IMG/VR virus record: IMGVR_UViG_3300025128_000010
Coordinates: 1-36,084 of that record
Source: a virus
Strand: one strand, 5' to 3'
DNA: 36,084 nt
Made by a program: the position numbers and the translations under genes. Position 1 is the stretch's first letter, and each line of letters opens with the position of its first letter. The notes beneath the pieces are model-generated. The model made no database searches. It was not told the DNA's origin and was given only the letters and a program-made list of their open reading frames with translations. Shown in pieces: positions 22,360-30,391 of the stretch.

Positions 22360-24157
22360 CGGCAGCACTTTCTTGAGCAGCTTTGTATATCTTATACAAT
22401 TCTTCTAAATTTCTTTTAATTATGGCTGTTCTTGTTAAATTTATCGCTTCTTTAACTTTTGTATCATTTGGTAATGTATCTGCTTTATCAGCAGCCTTAT
22501 TAACATTATTAATAAGCTCATTTAAAAGTTCGGTATTAACTTGTCCGTTTTTGAATAATGTTAACCAGCTTTCAATAACGGGAATACCTTGACTGTCAAC
22601 GGCTTGTTCAAGTTTTTGGAGGACAAAATCTGTATCATAGGCATTAGTGAAAGCATCATTAAAAGTTTCTGTAACTGAAATTTTAATATTAGCTTTTAAT
22701 TCTCGAACTTTATCTTGACGAGCTTCAAATGACGCATTTGGGTTTTGTAAATCCCATTCATTCCATGCGTTGACGTTATCCACAATTTGTCGATACGCCT
22801 CATCATCGTCACCTAAAAAATCTCTGACTTGCTCTAGCGTTTCATTGCCCCCTTGCAATATTTTGATAATACTGCGGTTGCGTTCCTGTCTTAAACTTTT
22901 TCTTTGTTCTAATAATTTTCCAAGACCATAAGTTCCTGTAAACGGTAAAATATCTGCATATTTATCAAAAATTTCATTATCTGTAAGTCCATAATCCACA
23001 TGGTTTGGGTCTAGCTGTTGCAGTAAAATTGCTTGATATTCCTGTGGGTTTTGAAATTCATCTGCTGGTTTTGCCCTTGCTAAATTTTGCATTTTATTAA
23101 AAATGCTTAGTCCATTTTTTAGGTCGGGGTTTGCTTCTATAAAAGCTTTTGCTTCTATTAAAACTTGATTTCTGTCTTGTAAATTTTCTGGTGTGGGGGG
23201 TAAATTTGATAAAGCTGACATTTCTAAATATATGTCTGTAAAGATAGCACGATTATCATTATCTTGCTGTTCTCTATTTTCTTCTGCAACTTTTGCTAAA
23301 TCTTTTCTTTGTTTGTAAATTTCATTAATTATATCTTGCCGCTGTTCAGCATCTGCCATTTTCCAAAATTCATGGGTTACAGCATCATTTGTAAAAGCGT
23401 TTTCGGAGTTTGATGTTAACGTGTCTATCCAATCTGCCTTGATAACACCTTCCCCGTTCAAATGCTCAGATGCCAAAACGATCATACGGTTTGTAAGTAT
23501 TTGTTTGTAAAATTCTTTTTTTCTTTTTGCTAAATCTTTGCCTGTAATTGACCCAATATTTACCTGTTCACCCCAATTTTGATTTTGTTCTTCAATAACC
23601 ATTTTAGCATAATGAGAATCTATATTACGGTCAGATAAATCAGCTACACGTTTATTTTCCTGATCAATCTGTGCTGCGACATACTCATTTTTGGTGCGTT
23701 TATTTATTTCGGATTCAAAGCTTTTTCTTGTAACGGCAAGTGATTTTTTAAGTTCATTTGCCAAGAACCCCTTTGATGTTTTTGTTCCCAACAACGGTGT
23801 ATATTTATCAATATATTTTTTTTCTAAATTTTCTACAAAACGATTAAAACGCCCTTCACGAAGCTTTGTAGTCAAGCGATATGAAGCTATATCGTCTTTG
23901 TCAGGATATAAAAGTCTGCGTTCTTCAAGTCGCAGTTCTTCTTCAAAAGCAACAGTTGCCTTTCTAATTTCTGATTGATCTTGCAGTTCTTGTTTTTTTA
24001 CAGCCCATTCAGAAACAGTGTCTAAAAATTTACTTGCACCACTAGCCGCCTCTGCTTGAAAATTAGCGAGGTTTTGAGGAATCCTAACACCAGGGTTAAA
24101 GATGCTGCCTGACTCTCCGCTAACCTGTGCTTGTGAACGATAAGGGGTTATTTTCAT
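22352..24157 (-). CDS. Internal virion protein, T7 gp15-like
   Basis: This 601-aa protein is almost wholly helical and charged (KTSKGFLANELKKSLAVTRK; DLAKRKKEFYKQILTNRMIV), as expected for the inner-core and ejectosome protein gp15 of T7-like phages (747 aa in T7). The N-terminus PYRSQAQVSGESGSIFNPGV, ending near an A-rich helix, resembles marine podovirus homologues. It overlaps its neighbours by 4 and 8 nt. Its order after the gp14-like gene supports the call more than motifs do. Confidence 0.75.
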   Translation of the reverse strand: MKITPYRSQAQVSGESGSIFNPGVRIPQNLANFQAEAASGASKFLDTVSEWAVKKQELQDQSEIRKATVAFEEELRLEERRLLYPDKDDIASYRLTTKLREGRFNRFVENLEKKYIDKYTPLLGTKTSKGFLANELKKSLAVTRKSFESEINKRTKNEYVAAQIDQENKRVADLSDRNIDSHYAKMVIEEQNQNWGEQVNIGSITGKDLAKRKKEFYKQILTNRMIVLASEHLNGEGVIKADWIDTLTSNSENAFTNDAVTHEFWKMADAEQRQDIINEIYKQRKDLAKVAEENREQQDNDNRAIFTDIYLEMSALSNLPPTPENLQDRNQVLIEAKAFIEANPDLKNGLSIFNKMQNLARAKPADEFQNPQEYQAILLQQLDPNHVDYGLTDNEIFDKYADILPFTGTYGLGKLLEQRKSLRQERNRSIIKILQGGNETLEQVRDFLGDDDEAYRQIVDNVNAWNEWDLQNPNASFEARQDKVRELKANIKISVTETFNDAFTNAYDTDFVLQKLEQAVDSQGIPVIESWLTLFKNGQVNTELLNELINNVNKAADKADTLPNDTKVKEAINLTRTAIIKRNLEELYKIYKAAQESAADE

Positions 24158-24660
24158 CCGTAAGCATCCTCATACATAATAGCAGTTTTGGCTGCTCCAC
24201 CGAGAAGGCTTGCAAAGCCTTGTTGTCTAAAGGCAGAACTTTGTGCTTCAGCAGTCATCAAACCAATGTCACGCTCCATGCGTTTAAAACTTTGAAACTG
24301 CGTTTGCTTTTGAATTTGTAAATCTTTTTCACGTTCTGCAATAAGTTTATCAAACTCATATTCTTCAACATTTCTGGTCAGCATGTCCAAGGGTGTGCCT
24401 TCTGATAAATCCACACCACGAAAGCGATACGCCATAGCCGTTTCTGCTTGCAAACCTTTGAACTCAATGTCAGCCCGTTCTGTATCAAGTTGAAATTTTT
24501 GTTCAATCGCTGTTTTGTTATGGTCTGCAACCTGAATGTCAAAATCACTCAATGCGGCATTTGCTGCTCCAATACGTGAAGCAGTTTGAGATGCTGCCAT
24601 GTTTCCCATAAATCCAATTAATGAACTGGCAGCCGTTGCTGCTATAGCTATTGCTGTCAT
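24154..24660 (-). CDS. Internal virion protein, T7 gp14-like
   Basis: This 168-aa protein begins with a hydrophobic, alanine-rich segment (MTAIAIAATAASSLIGFMGN), then becomes a long helix (IEQKFQLDTERADIEFKGLQ; REKDLQIQKQTQFQSF), and ends with GFASLLGGAAKTA. This is the pattern of gp14, which inserts in the outer membrane during ejection in T7. The length is near that of T7 gp14 (196 aa). ATGA overlaps on both sides show coupled translation. Confidence 0.75.
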   Translation of the reverse strand: MTAIAIAATAASSLIGFMGNMAASQTASRIGAANAALSDFDIQVADHNKTAIEQKFQLDTERADIEFKGLQAETAMAYRFRGVDLSEGTPLDMLTRNVEEYEFDKLIAEREKDLQIQKQTQFQSFKRMERDIGLMTAEAQSSAFRQQGFASLLGGAAKTAIMYEDAYG

Positions 24661-25100
24661 AGTTCAATCCTTGCAAATCGAATATAGTCAAACCCATCTT
24701 GGTCGTATTTTTTCATAAGCCCTTCTTCTTCAAACTTTAAAAACTTTGCAAATTTAATCCCAATATCAAAATCGCTTCTGACCGCACATTGAACACGTCT
24801 AAAACATCCAGCAAGAATAATAAGATCAAAATATTCTCTCACAGATTTGGCTGTCCGATAGCCTGACTCCGCTGCTTCTGGTGCAATTACAATCCATGCT
24901 TCACCTACGCTATGCCAGAGGGTCATTACACCCCCTGCTAAAATCGGCTTACCATTAAACAAAACGCAAACTGTTTTGCCTTTTTTGTAAGCGTCATAAT
25001 TTTTAACAAGGCAATCTTTTTCATTTGGCGTTTCAATAAAGCTGTGTTTTTCAAGTTCTGCCAAATGCCAGATTTCAAGTGGCTCAAGTTCAATCTTCAA
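24657..25100 (-). CDS. GNAT-fold-like protein, T7 gp13-like
   Basis: This 147-aa protein occupies the position of T7 gene 13, between tail tubular protein B and gp14. Its sequence (VCVLFNGKPILAGGVMTLWH, SVGEAWIVIAPEA, then FRRVQCAVRSDFDIGIKFAK) follows the beta4-beta5-helix order of GNAT acetyltransferases, a fold shared by gp13-like virion assembly proteins. The acetyl-CoA P-loop (Q/RxxGxG/A) is not evident, so enzymatic activity is doubtful. It overlaps the tubular B gene by 11 nt. Confidence 0.72.
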   Translation of the reverse strand: MKIELEPLEIWHLAELEKHSFIETPNEKDCLVKNYDAYKKGKTVCVLFNGKPILAGGVMTLWHSVGEAWIVIAPEAAESGYRTAKSVREYFDLIILAGCFRRVQCAVRSDFDIGIKFAKFLKFEEEGLMKKYDQDGFDYIRFARIEL

Positions 25101-27420
25101 AGACTGTCAACTCAGGATAAAGAGCTAACAAGGTCATCGGTAATGCTTGTTCTTGAACAACTGTGATAAAACCATCGCTGTCAAAATCCCCGTCAAATTC
25201 AATTTGTTTATCACCTGTGAACATTGCGGGTGGCTCATCCATTTCATCAGCTGATGAACGAAAAGGGATTATGTCTGCTGTTGAACTGCTTGTGCCAACC
25301 TTTGCCCCTAATGTTTTTAACAATCTCAATGTGACTTCGTGAATCCGTTTTGATTTACCCTGTGCAGTTCCAGATTGCGCCCCACCCTCAATTCGCATGG
25401 TTCGTAGAGTTGATGTAAACCTTAACCCTGCTACACCTACGGTCATGGCGTAATCTGCTGTGATTGCACCAGAGGCAACAATCTTGTCAGACTGTGCAGC
25501 CCCATTCGATGTTACCGCGACTGTTTCACCTTCAAGGTGCGACAAACCTGACATAGACGTTGCTGAACTGCCCGCATAACTCAAGCTTGAATCTACAAAA
25601 ATTGCATCTTCTAAATCTGTGCCAAAATCAAACGATGTAAAATATTCGACAAAGCGTTTTGTTGCTCCATTAATTGTCCGTTGCACAATCATCCAAACCT
25701 GATATTCAGCACCATCCTGTGGAATACAGGCAACGCTTTCAACCAGTGCATGACTTTGATTTGTTGTTGCTAGTCGTGTTGTGTCAAAAGATTTTACAGA
25801 CAAAAACCCTGTTCCCGCCCGTTGCGTTTCTTCAATGGTCACAACATTTGCCGCAGGGTTCGCTACCGTAAAATCTGCATGTGCATTGATGCAGGTAAAG
25901 ATGTTGTCTGCAGTAACATCATTAGAGGTATTTGGTCTCCAACCCGTAGAGCTTGCAGGTGACGACGCCCCCGCAGCTTCAGAAGTAAAGGTCACTGTAT
26001 TGCCATCAGATTTTGTAAAAATTAGTTTAGTTCCAGTGGCTATGTTGGCAAAGTCGGTCACTGTAACCGTGCAAGCACCTGAAACACCACCAAGTAAATG
26101 TTTACCCCACGCCACAACCTTTTCTTCACGCCTGTATGTCAGGCTTAACAAAACGCCATCGCCTCGCACCGCCCAAACTACAGAATCTGGTTCTTGTTGA
26201 TAGGCAAGCTCATCAATGCCATTTTCCGTGACATCTTCTGCCAAGATTGTTAGGTCAGGGGCAACATAGGAGTCTGTGTCAAATTCGTATGCCAGTTCTC
26301 TGAGTTTTCGTTTTGCCCGTTGCACAAACAATGTGACGTTTGCCACCTGCACAGGCTGAATGTCAGCTGACCCATAATTAGATTGTTTCCGTATCAAAAT
26401 GTTTGTTGGTGTAATGGCTGCATCTGTCCCAGACGACACAATAAATTCACCACCTGATGTTCCGACAATAAGGTTTCTTCCAGAAGATATATAGCGAATG
26501 ACATTGACATCATTTGCACCAATCGTAAAAATCAATGCGTCATCAGCATCCGTTCCCTGTTTGAAGTTTTCAAAATCTCCTGACTTTGAAAAGAAAACGG
26601 TTTGCGGTTGTTCGCTTGTCCCACCAAATACCAGACGTTCTTCAAAAAATGCAACTGCTCTTGGATGCCCTGTCGTATCGCTGAACGCACCTAACGACCA
26701 TTCTGTGCTTGTGCCTGTTCCAGAAAAATCCTCAAGAATTGTAATGGTTGCACTGGTAGTAGAAGCAACTGCTGTGATTTGTGCATACCCTGCAAGAAAC
26801 GTCACTAAACGACCCACATCAGTCGATTGCAGACCGTCACCGCCATTCACACCTGCGGTTGCTGAAACGGTCAGTGTCCGACTGCTGCCAGTTGTGTGAG
26901 AACTGGTCATGGTTGTCGTCGTTGTGTTTTGACTGAGATAAGCTCCATCTGTCAGTGTCACTTCTGTTAAAGTCCAAGACGTATGGGCTGTTCGTGAAAG
27001 TTTAGAGATTTCGTGTTCAGGATGAACGATATACATTACGTCACCCGTCTGAGCGAATTTTAAGGCGGGAAGTTGTGCAGTCGTGTAGCTTGTTGAAATT
27101 TCATAGGCTGCACTTGGTGAACCAGAAACAATCTGTCCGTTATTACGATAAAAACGAATATAATTGTTTCCAAATTCTAAGATGTAAGTGTCCTCAACAC
27201 CAAACTGAAATGGAATTAACCGTGTTTTGGCAGAGCTTGTTTTGACTTCAGCAACATGGCGTGTCCCTGGTCTGCGTGTCACACCGCCTGTCGGATGGAC
27301 TAAAAAGTTTTCAAGGGTTGAGCAACTTGAAAAATACTTTTGTAAATCTGTTCGACCATCGAGGCGGGGGCTGACAAGCCCTGTCTGAAACCCCGCAAAC
27401 GCAGGTGAAAAACGTGCCAT
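25090..27420 (-). CDS. Tail tubular protein B (nozzle, T7 gp12-like)
   Basis: This 776-aa protein is close in length to T7 gp12 (794 aa). The N-terminus (MARFSPAFAGFQTGLVSPRL, then VHPTGGVTRRPGTRHVAEVK) is the diagnostic block of podovirus tail nozzle proteins: GG..RRPG..FVA. The phrase GHPRAVAFFEERLVFGGTSE around residue 250 and KSGDFENF shortly after are also typical. It forms the hexameric nozzle below tubular protein A and fixes the fibres. It overlaps its neighbours by one and 11 bases. Confidence 0.92.
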   Translation of the reverse strand: MARFSPAFAGFQTGLVSPRLDGRTDLQKYFSSCSTLENFLVHPTGGVTRRPGTRHVAEVKTSSAKTRLIPFQFGVEDTYILEFGNNYIRFYRNNGQIVSGSPSAAYEISTSYTTAQLPALKFAQTGDVMYIVHPEHEISKLSRTAHTSWTLTEVTLTDGAYLSQNTTTTTMTSSHTTGSSRTLTVSATAGVNGGDGLQSTDVGRLVTFLAGYAQITAVASTTSATITILEDFSGTGTSTEWSLGAFSDTTGHPRAVAFFEERLVFGGTSEQPQTVFFSKSGDFENFKQGTDADDALIFTIGANDVNVIRYISSGRNLIVGTSGGEFIVSSGTDAAITPTNILIRKQSNYGSADIQPVQVANVTLFVQRAKRKLRELAYEFDTDSYVAPDLTILAEDVTENGIDELAYQQEPDSVVWAVRGDGVLLSLTYRREEKVVAWGKHLLGGVSGACTVTVTDFANIATGTKLIFTKSDGNTVTFTSEAAGASSPASSTGWRPNTSNDVTADNIFTCINAHADFTVANPAANVVTIEETQRAGTGFLSVKSFDTTRLATTNQSHALVESVACIPQDGAEYQVWMIVQRTINGATKRFVEYFTSFDFGTDLEDAIFVDSSLSYAGSSATSMSGLSHLEGETVAVTSNGAAQSDKIVASGAITADYAMTVGVAGLRFTSTLRTMRIEGGAQSGTAQGKSKRIHEVTLRLLKTLGAKVGTSSSTADIIPFRSSADEMDEPPAMFTGDKQIEFDGDFDSDGFITVVQEQALPMTLLALYPELTVFED

Positions 27421-28016
27421 TAAAAACGACTTTCAATAAATGTTTCAGCCATAATGCGATCAGGCATACCCTCTGCTGCATCCGTAAATCGTGCCTCTTT
27501 TAATTTTTCTTCGTAACTGACCAGCATAGGATTGAGCAAGGCAGCAGACCCTGTGACGGCATAACACAGTTCTGCACTTAATCGGGCTGCTATGGTTTCA
27601 ATCAACAAAGAGTCGTATTCGTTGGGGTCTGTCACTCTGGCAATGTAAATAATTTTAGCCGTTGATTCATTTGTTAAAAGTTTACGCCCTTCAATTTTGA
27701 ACATAATTTCGCCATTGTCATAGGCAGCAGCATCTGAATTAGTTAAGCCTGTCCACAATGTCAGAACTCTTAAACAAAATGGGTCAACGGGAAGCTGGTA
27801 TTGATATGAAAAACCAAAACTTGGTGTGTCAGCCTGAGCAAGCTCAACACGTTGAATGAGACAATTCCACGGGTGTGCCCGAAACACAGTATCCCGCACA
27901 AACTCATAGCGTTGATTGCATAATCTGCCTGACTTTGAATCCTCAGTAAGGCTGTTAATGTTTGATGCACCTAAATTATTCAATGCAATATTGCAAATAT
28001 CGACTTCACTTGCCAT
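27420..28016 (-). CDS. Tail tubular protein A (adaptor, T7 gp11-like)
   Basis: This 198-aa protein is the size of T7 gp11 (196 aa). The start (EVDICNIALNNLGASNINSL), the LCNQRYEFVRDTVFRAHPWN block and SYQYQLPVDPFCLRVLTLW are characteristic of the gatekeeper family that joins portal and nozzle. It begins right after the oxygenase stop (TGAATG) and ends on the first base of the nozzle gene. Confidence 0.92.
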   Translation of the reverse strand: MASEVDICNIALNNLGASNINSLTEDSKSGRLCNQRYEFVRDTVFRAHPWNCLIQRVELAQADTPSFGFSYQYQLPVDPFCLRVLTLWTGLTNSDAAAYDNGEIMFKIEGRKLLTNESTAKIIYIARVTDPNEYDSLLIETIAARLSAELCYAVTGSAALLNPMLVSYEEKLKEARFTDAAEGMPDRIMAETFIESRF

Positions 28017-28466
28017 TCATTCTGTTCCTAAAAATAGTAGCAATGCAAGACGCTCTCCCTCATGTGGAGTAACGCGATGAATTTGGTCTGAACTGTATGT
28101 CACCAAATCCAAATAATGTTTGTATCTTTCGGCAGGGTTTTGAAACTCAAACCATCCACCTGTAAATTTTTCTGGCTCTGATAACAAAACAGAACCTGAA
28201 ACCACACACCATGCCATGTGATTTGTGTCGCCCGTGTCTTTATGCCAATCGTGTCCGTCTTGGTGACTTTCCACACGGCAATAACTTGGGCTTTCAAGGC
28301 TGATATTAGGCACTTCACGCCTAATCCATTCCACAACTCGATAAATAACAGGGTGTGCAAAAGTGTGCTTACCTACCGCCAGTATCGAGGCTTCGTTTGG
28401 AGTAATGACGGATGGCACAACTTTTCTAAAAGAATTAGGGGAAGCCAAAACAAGCTTCCCCATCAT
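28017..28466 (-). CDS. 2-oxoglutarate/Fe(II)-dependent oxygenase
   Basis: This 149-aa protein shows the prolyl-hydroxylase-type iron site: H75 and D77 in DWHKDTGD, distal H130 in DQIHRVTP, and R139 (HEGERLALLLF) for 2-oxoglutarate. The beta-strands VVSGSVLLS and FTGGWFEF lie at the right places. The enzyme would hydroxylate a protein, nucleic acid or small molecule. It lies between head and tail genes, so a virion protein is a possible substrate, but this is inference. The start is ATG 28466 or 28463; the ribosome-binding site is weak. Such oxygenases are known from marine phages. Confidence 0.82.
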   Translation of the reverse strand: MMGKLVLASPNSFRKVVPSVITPNEASILAVGKHTFAHPVIYRVVEWIRREVPNISLESPSYCRVESHQDGHDWHKDTGDTNHMAWCVVSGSVLLSEPEKFTGGWFEFQNPAERYKHYLDLVTYSSDQIHRVTPHEGERLALLLFLGTE

Positions 28467-28474
28467 CTTTGTTT

Positions 28475-28978
28475 TTAGTCAACAACATATGTGATTAAGA
28501 ATGATAAATCCCCTGCTGTGTCACCAGCAGCATCAAACTTTAATCCTATAAAATAATGACCACCCGGGTCAGTAGAATCACCTGCATCCTCAAAAACTTT
28601 TTGACCCATAACATTTATGTTACGAGCTTCAAAAGCTACTTCAGTGCCTGTAATTACCGCAGCCCGCAAATCTGTAATTGCAGACGCATAGCAATCGTCA
28701 TCCTTCGCAGTCACTGTCGAAGAATTTGCATATAAGCCTACATCACACGTATTTGTCGTGCCAGAGTCTAGGTCGTCATTGTAAAGTTTAATGCTGACAA
28801 CCGAAGCATTAGTTGGAATTGGCGCTAACATAACTGTGTCAGTAGCCGATAAGTCACCTGCTGCAAGAGCAATAGTTCCACAAGCAATCCTCATGCGCCC
28901 ATGTAAATTACTTACATCATTTTGAGCATGTGGTGTTGCTAAGAAATTGGTGACAAGTGTTTGATTAACATTAGCCAT
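28475..28978 (-). CDS. Second head protein, probable capsid decoration or stabilising protein
   Basis: This 167-aa protein follows the capsid gene by 13 nt with a strong AGAAAGGAG site, so it is made in high amounts. The sequence is beta-rich with small residues (IALAAGDLSATDTVMLAPIP, then NASVVSIKLYNDDLDSG) and ends FIGLKFDAAGDTAGDLSFLI. Proteins of this type lie directly after the major capsid gene in many marine podoviruses. A decoration or minor capsid role is inferred from place and composition. Confidence 0.7.
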   Translation of the reverse strand: MANVNQTLVTNFLATPHAQNDVSNLHGRMRIACGTIALAAGDLSATDTVMLAPIPTNASVVSIKLYNDDLDSGTTNTCDVGLYANSSTVTAKDDDCYASAITDLRAAVITGTEVAFEARNINVMGQKVFEDAGDSTDPGGHYFIGLKFDAAGDTAGDLSFLITYVVD

Positions 28979-28991
28979 TTGTCACTCCTTT

Positions 28992-30238
28992 CTACTCGCT
29001 ACAAATGATTTCAACGACTTTATCTTCATCCATTCGCGTAGCCCCTACTGACATGCAGTAGTAGATTTGATTAGAATAAGATTTATCGCTTCTTTCGCTG
29101 ATACGAGCAGTAATATCTTTACCCACAGCGAGTTTTAATCCATCTTGCGCCCAAGCAATAACCCTGCGTTGGGAGCTTGCATTTGCGTCAAGACGGTTAG
29201 TTATAATGAACTTGAAACCAACAAACGTGTCAATTTCACCCTGCACTAGAGCCTTTCATACCACTACGGTTTTCACCGCCAAAAACATTGTTTGTGGTCT
29301 GGACTATCCCTTCACCCCGTAGGGTGTCGCCCGTCTAGTCTCTACACCTTCCATATGGCTTGGCTCGGGATTAGCATGTTAAAGCCTTCCCCGAATTTGA
29401 GCGAGTTTCGTCTAAAGCTTTCACTTTAGATAGGCAAAGAATTTACCGTGTTAAAGTCTGCACTAGTCACAGTAGTCGAGTTCAGTAAGTCCTCAAGCTG
29501 CTCTGGTGCAACTGCAATATAGGTCTGTATGCTAGGGTCAACATTATTCTCTAAGAGAATTTTTCGTGCTGACACTAATTTTGCAATAGTCAGACCTGCC
29601 GCAGGTGAGCCAACAGCAACTTGATTTGCAGCTGGAAATGAGGTCGTGCTTGACCCATCTTTTCCTGTGCTGCTGTCTGCGAAAGCGGCTGAGATAATTT
29701 CATCATCGACCGCCCTTCCCATAGCCGCTGCCGCAGCTTTTGCATAACTGCTGGTTGGATCAGCAAGTGTTTTGACCTGATCAACACTATCTATCAAGTC
29801 AGCCCACTCATAGTCGACCAATGTTACCATCCGTCTGCTATGGGGGGTCGTCACCAATGGAGTATCTTGGTGGCGACTTGTGCGCTTCCTTCACACTACG
29901 GTTTTCACCGCCATAAAATATGTTTGTGCGCTGGACTTTATCTTCATCTTAAAAAGATGCTGCCCGTCAAGTCTCTACACGTTCCCAAATTAGGGCTTCG
30001 CTCGGTATTAGCATTTCAAAGCCTTCACCGAATTTGAGCAGTTTTCGGCTAAAGTTCACACTCTAGCTAGGCGAAAATTCACCGCAGCTGCTGAACCGAC
30101 TTGATCAAAAAAAGCTTTTTCACCAGTTACAGATTCTTCATCGACAGCAGACCGCAAAAGCGACCCCATCTGTTGACTCAGCATCTGCACGTTTGCACTA
30201 AACTGGTTGACAAAAGCTGTTGTAATTTGCGTAGACAT
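28992..30238 (-). CDS. Major capsid protein, split by two group I introns
   Basis: This is the shell protein of the head. The gene has three exons: 30238-30081, 29891-29445 and 29256-28992, totalling 870 nt or 289 aa. Exon 1 ends FDQVGSAAAV, and splicing restores RKRTSRHQDTPL at the start of exon 2 and NTV/KALVQGEIDTF at the second junction, which is the order I know from related podovirus capsids. Unspliced, exon 1 meets a stop after ARV, exon 2 is preceded by an in-frame TGA and ends after PI. Both introns interrupt codons after the second base (GT|A). Exon 1 has GAAAGGG before ATG 30238. Scaffold precedes and a second head protein follows. Splice sites were set by P1 pairing, ending G and frame; they agree with each other. 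Confidence 0.9.
29257..29444 (-). ncRNA. Group I intron 2 in the capsid gene, 188 nt, no ORF
   Basis: The RNA core is textbook. Q and R elements are AAUCCCGAGCCAAGCC and GUGUAGAGACUAGACGGGC, and S is GGGAUAGUCC. Helices are P1 (exon GGU with GCC, U.G at the splice site, loop UUC), P2 CUAAAG/CUUUAG, P3 UCGCUC/GGGCGA, P4 UUCGGG/CCCGAG, P7 GACUA/UAGUC, P8 CACCC/GGGUG and P9 CGGU-GAAA-ACCG. The guide segment UUCUUU also pairs with the 3' exon AAAGG (P10). It ends in G. There is no homing endonuclease. Confidence 0.92.
29892..30080 (-). ncRNA. Group I intron 1 in the capsid gene, 189 nt, no ORF
   Basis: It has the same core as intron 2: AAUACCGAGCGAAGCCC (Q), GUGUAGAGACUUGACGGGC (R) and GAUAAAGUCC (S). 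Helices are P1 (exon GGU|GAA with UUCGCC, U.G at the splice site), P2 GCUAGAG/CUUUAGC, P3 CUGCUC/GGGCAG, P4 UUCGGU/ACCGAG, P7 GACUU/AAGUC, P8 CAUCUU/AAGAUG and P9 CGGU-GAAA-ACCG. Compared with intron 2, P2, P3, P4, P7 and P8 differ by paired changes that keep the helices. It ends in G (GUAGUGUG). No ORF. Confidence 0.92.
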
Positions 30239-30391
30239 GCAAATACCCTTTCATCATTAGTAGGTTAAGTTAAAAAATTACGACTGCGGGGGTTGTCAGT
30301 ATAAATACTGGCTCCCATACATTTACGATGCTACTCGGACAGTTCACACTGTCAGTGTTGGAGGGGCTACTCTCAGCAGCTTATCCTACAA
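30239..30391 (-). promoter_or_regulatory. Structured spacer between scaffold and capsid genes
   Basis: This 153-nt spacer is the longest in the head module. On the minus strand it has a perfect hairpin GACAGT-GTGA-ACTGTC (30338-30353) with a GNRA-type loop, and a second inverted repeat CAGTAT/ATACTG (30297-30310). The capsid ribosome-binding site follows. It may control capsid mRNA processing, stability or expression level. The function is inferred. Confidence 0.45.

Noticed and set aside
24657-25100. Active acetyltransferase acting as a DNA or protein modifier
   Set aside because: The GNAT-like order is visible, but the acetyl-CoA P-loop is not. The position equals T7 gene 13, so a structural role is more likely.
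25781-26899. Plus-strand frames of about 130 aa within the nozzle gene
   Set aside because: They are antisense to a clearly conserved tail tubular B gene and have no independent signals.
29257-30080. Homing endonuclease or inteins in the capsid gene
   Set aside because: Both inserts contain in-frame stops and no ORF of useful length, so they act as RNA only; inteins would keep the frame open.
28992-30238. Capsid gene as a pseudogene broken by frameshifts or deletions
   Set aside because: The breaks are two similar 188-189 nt inserts with group I core motifs and paired changes, and the exons join exactly in frame. Splicing explains this better than decay.
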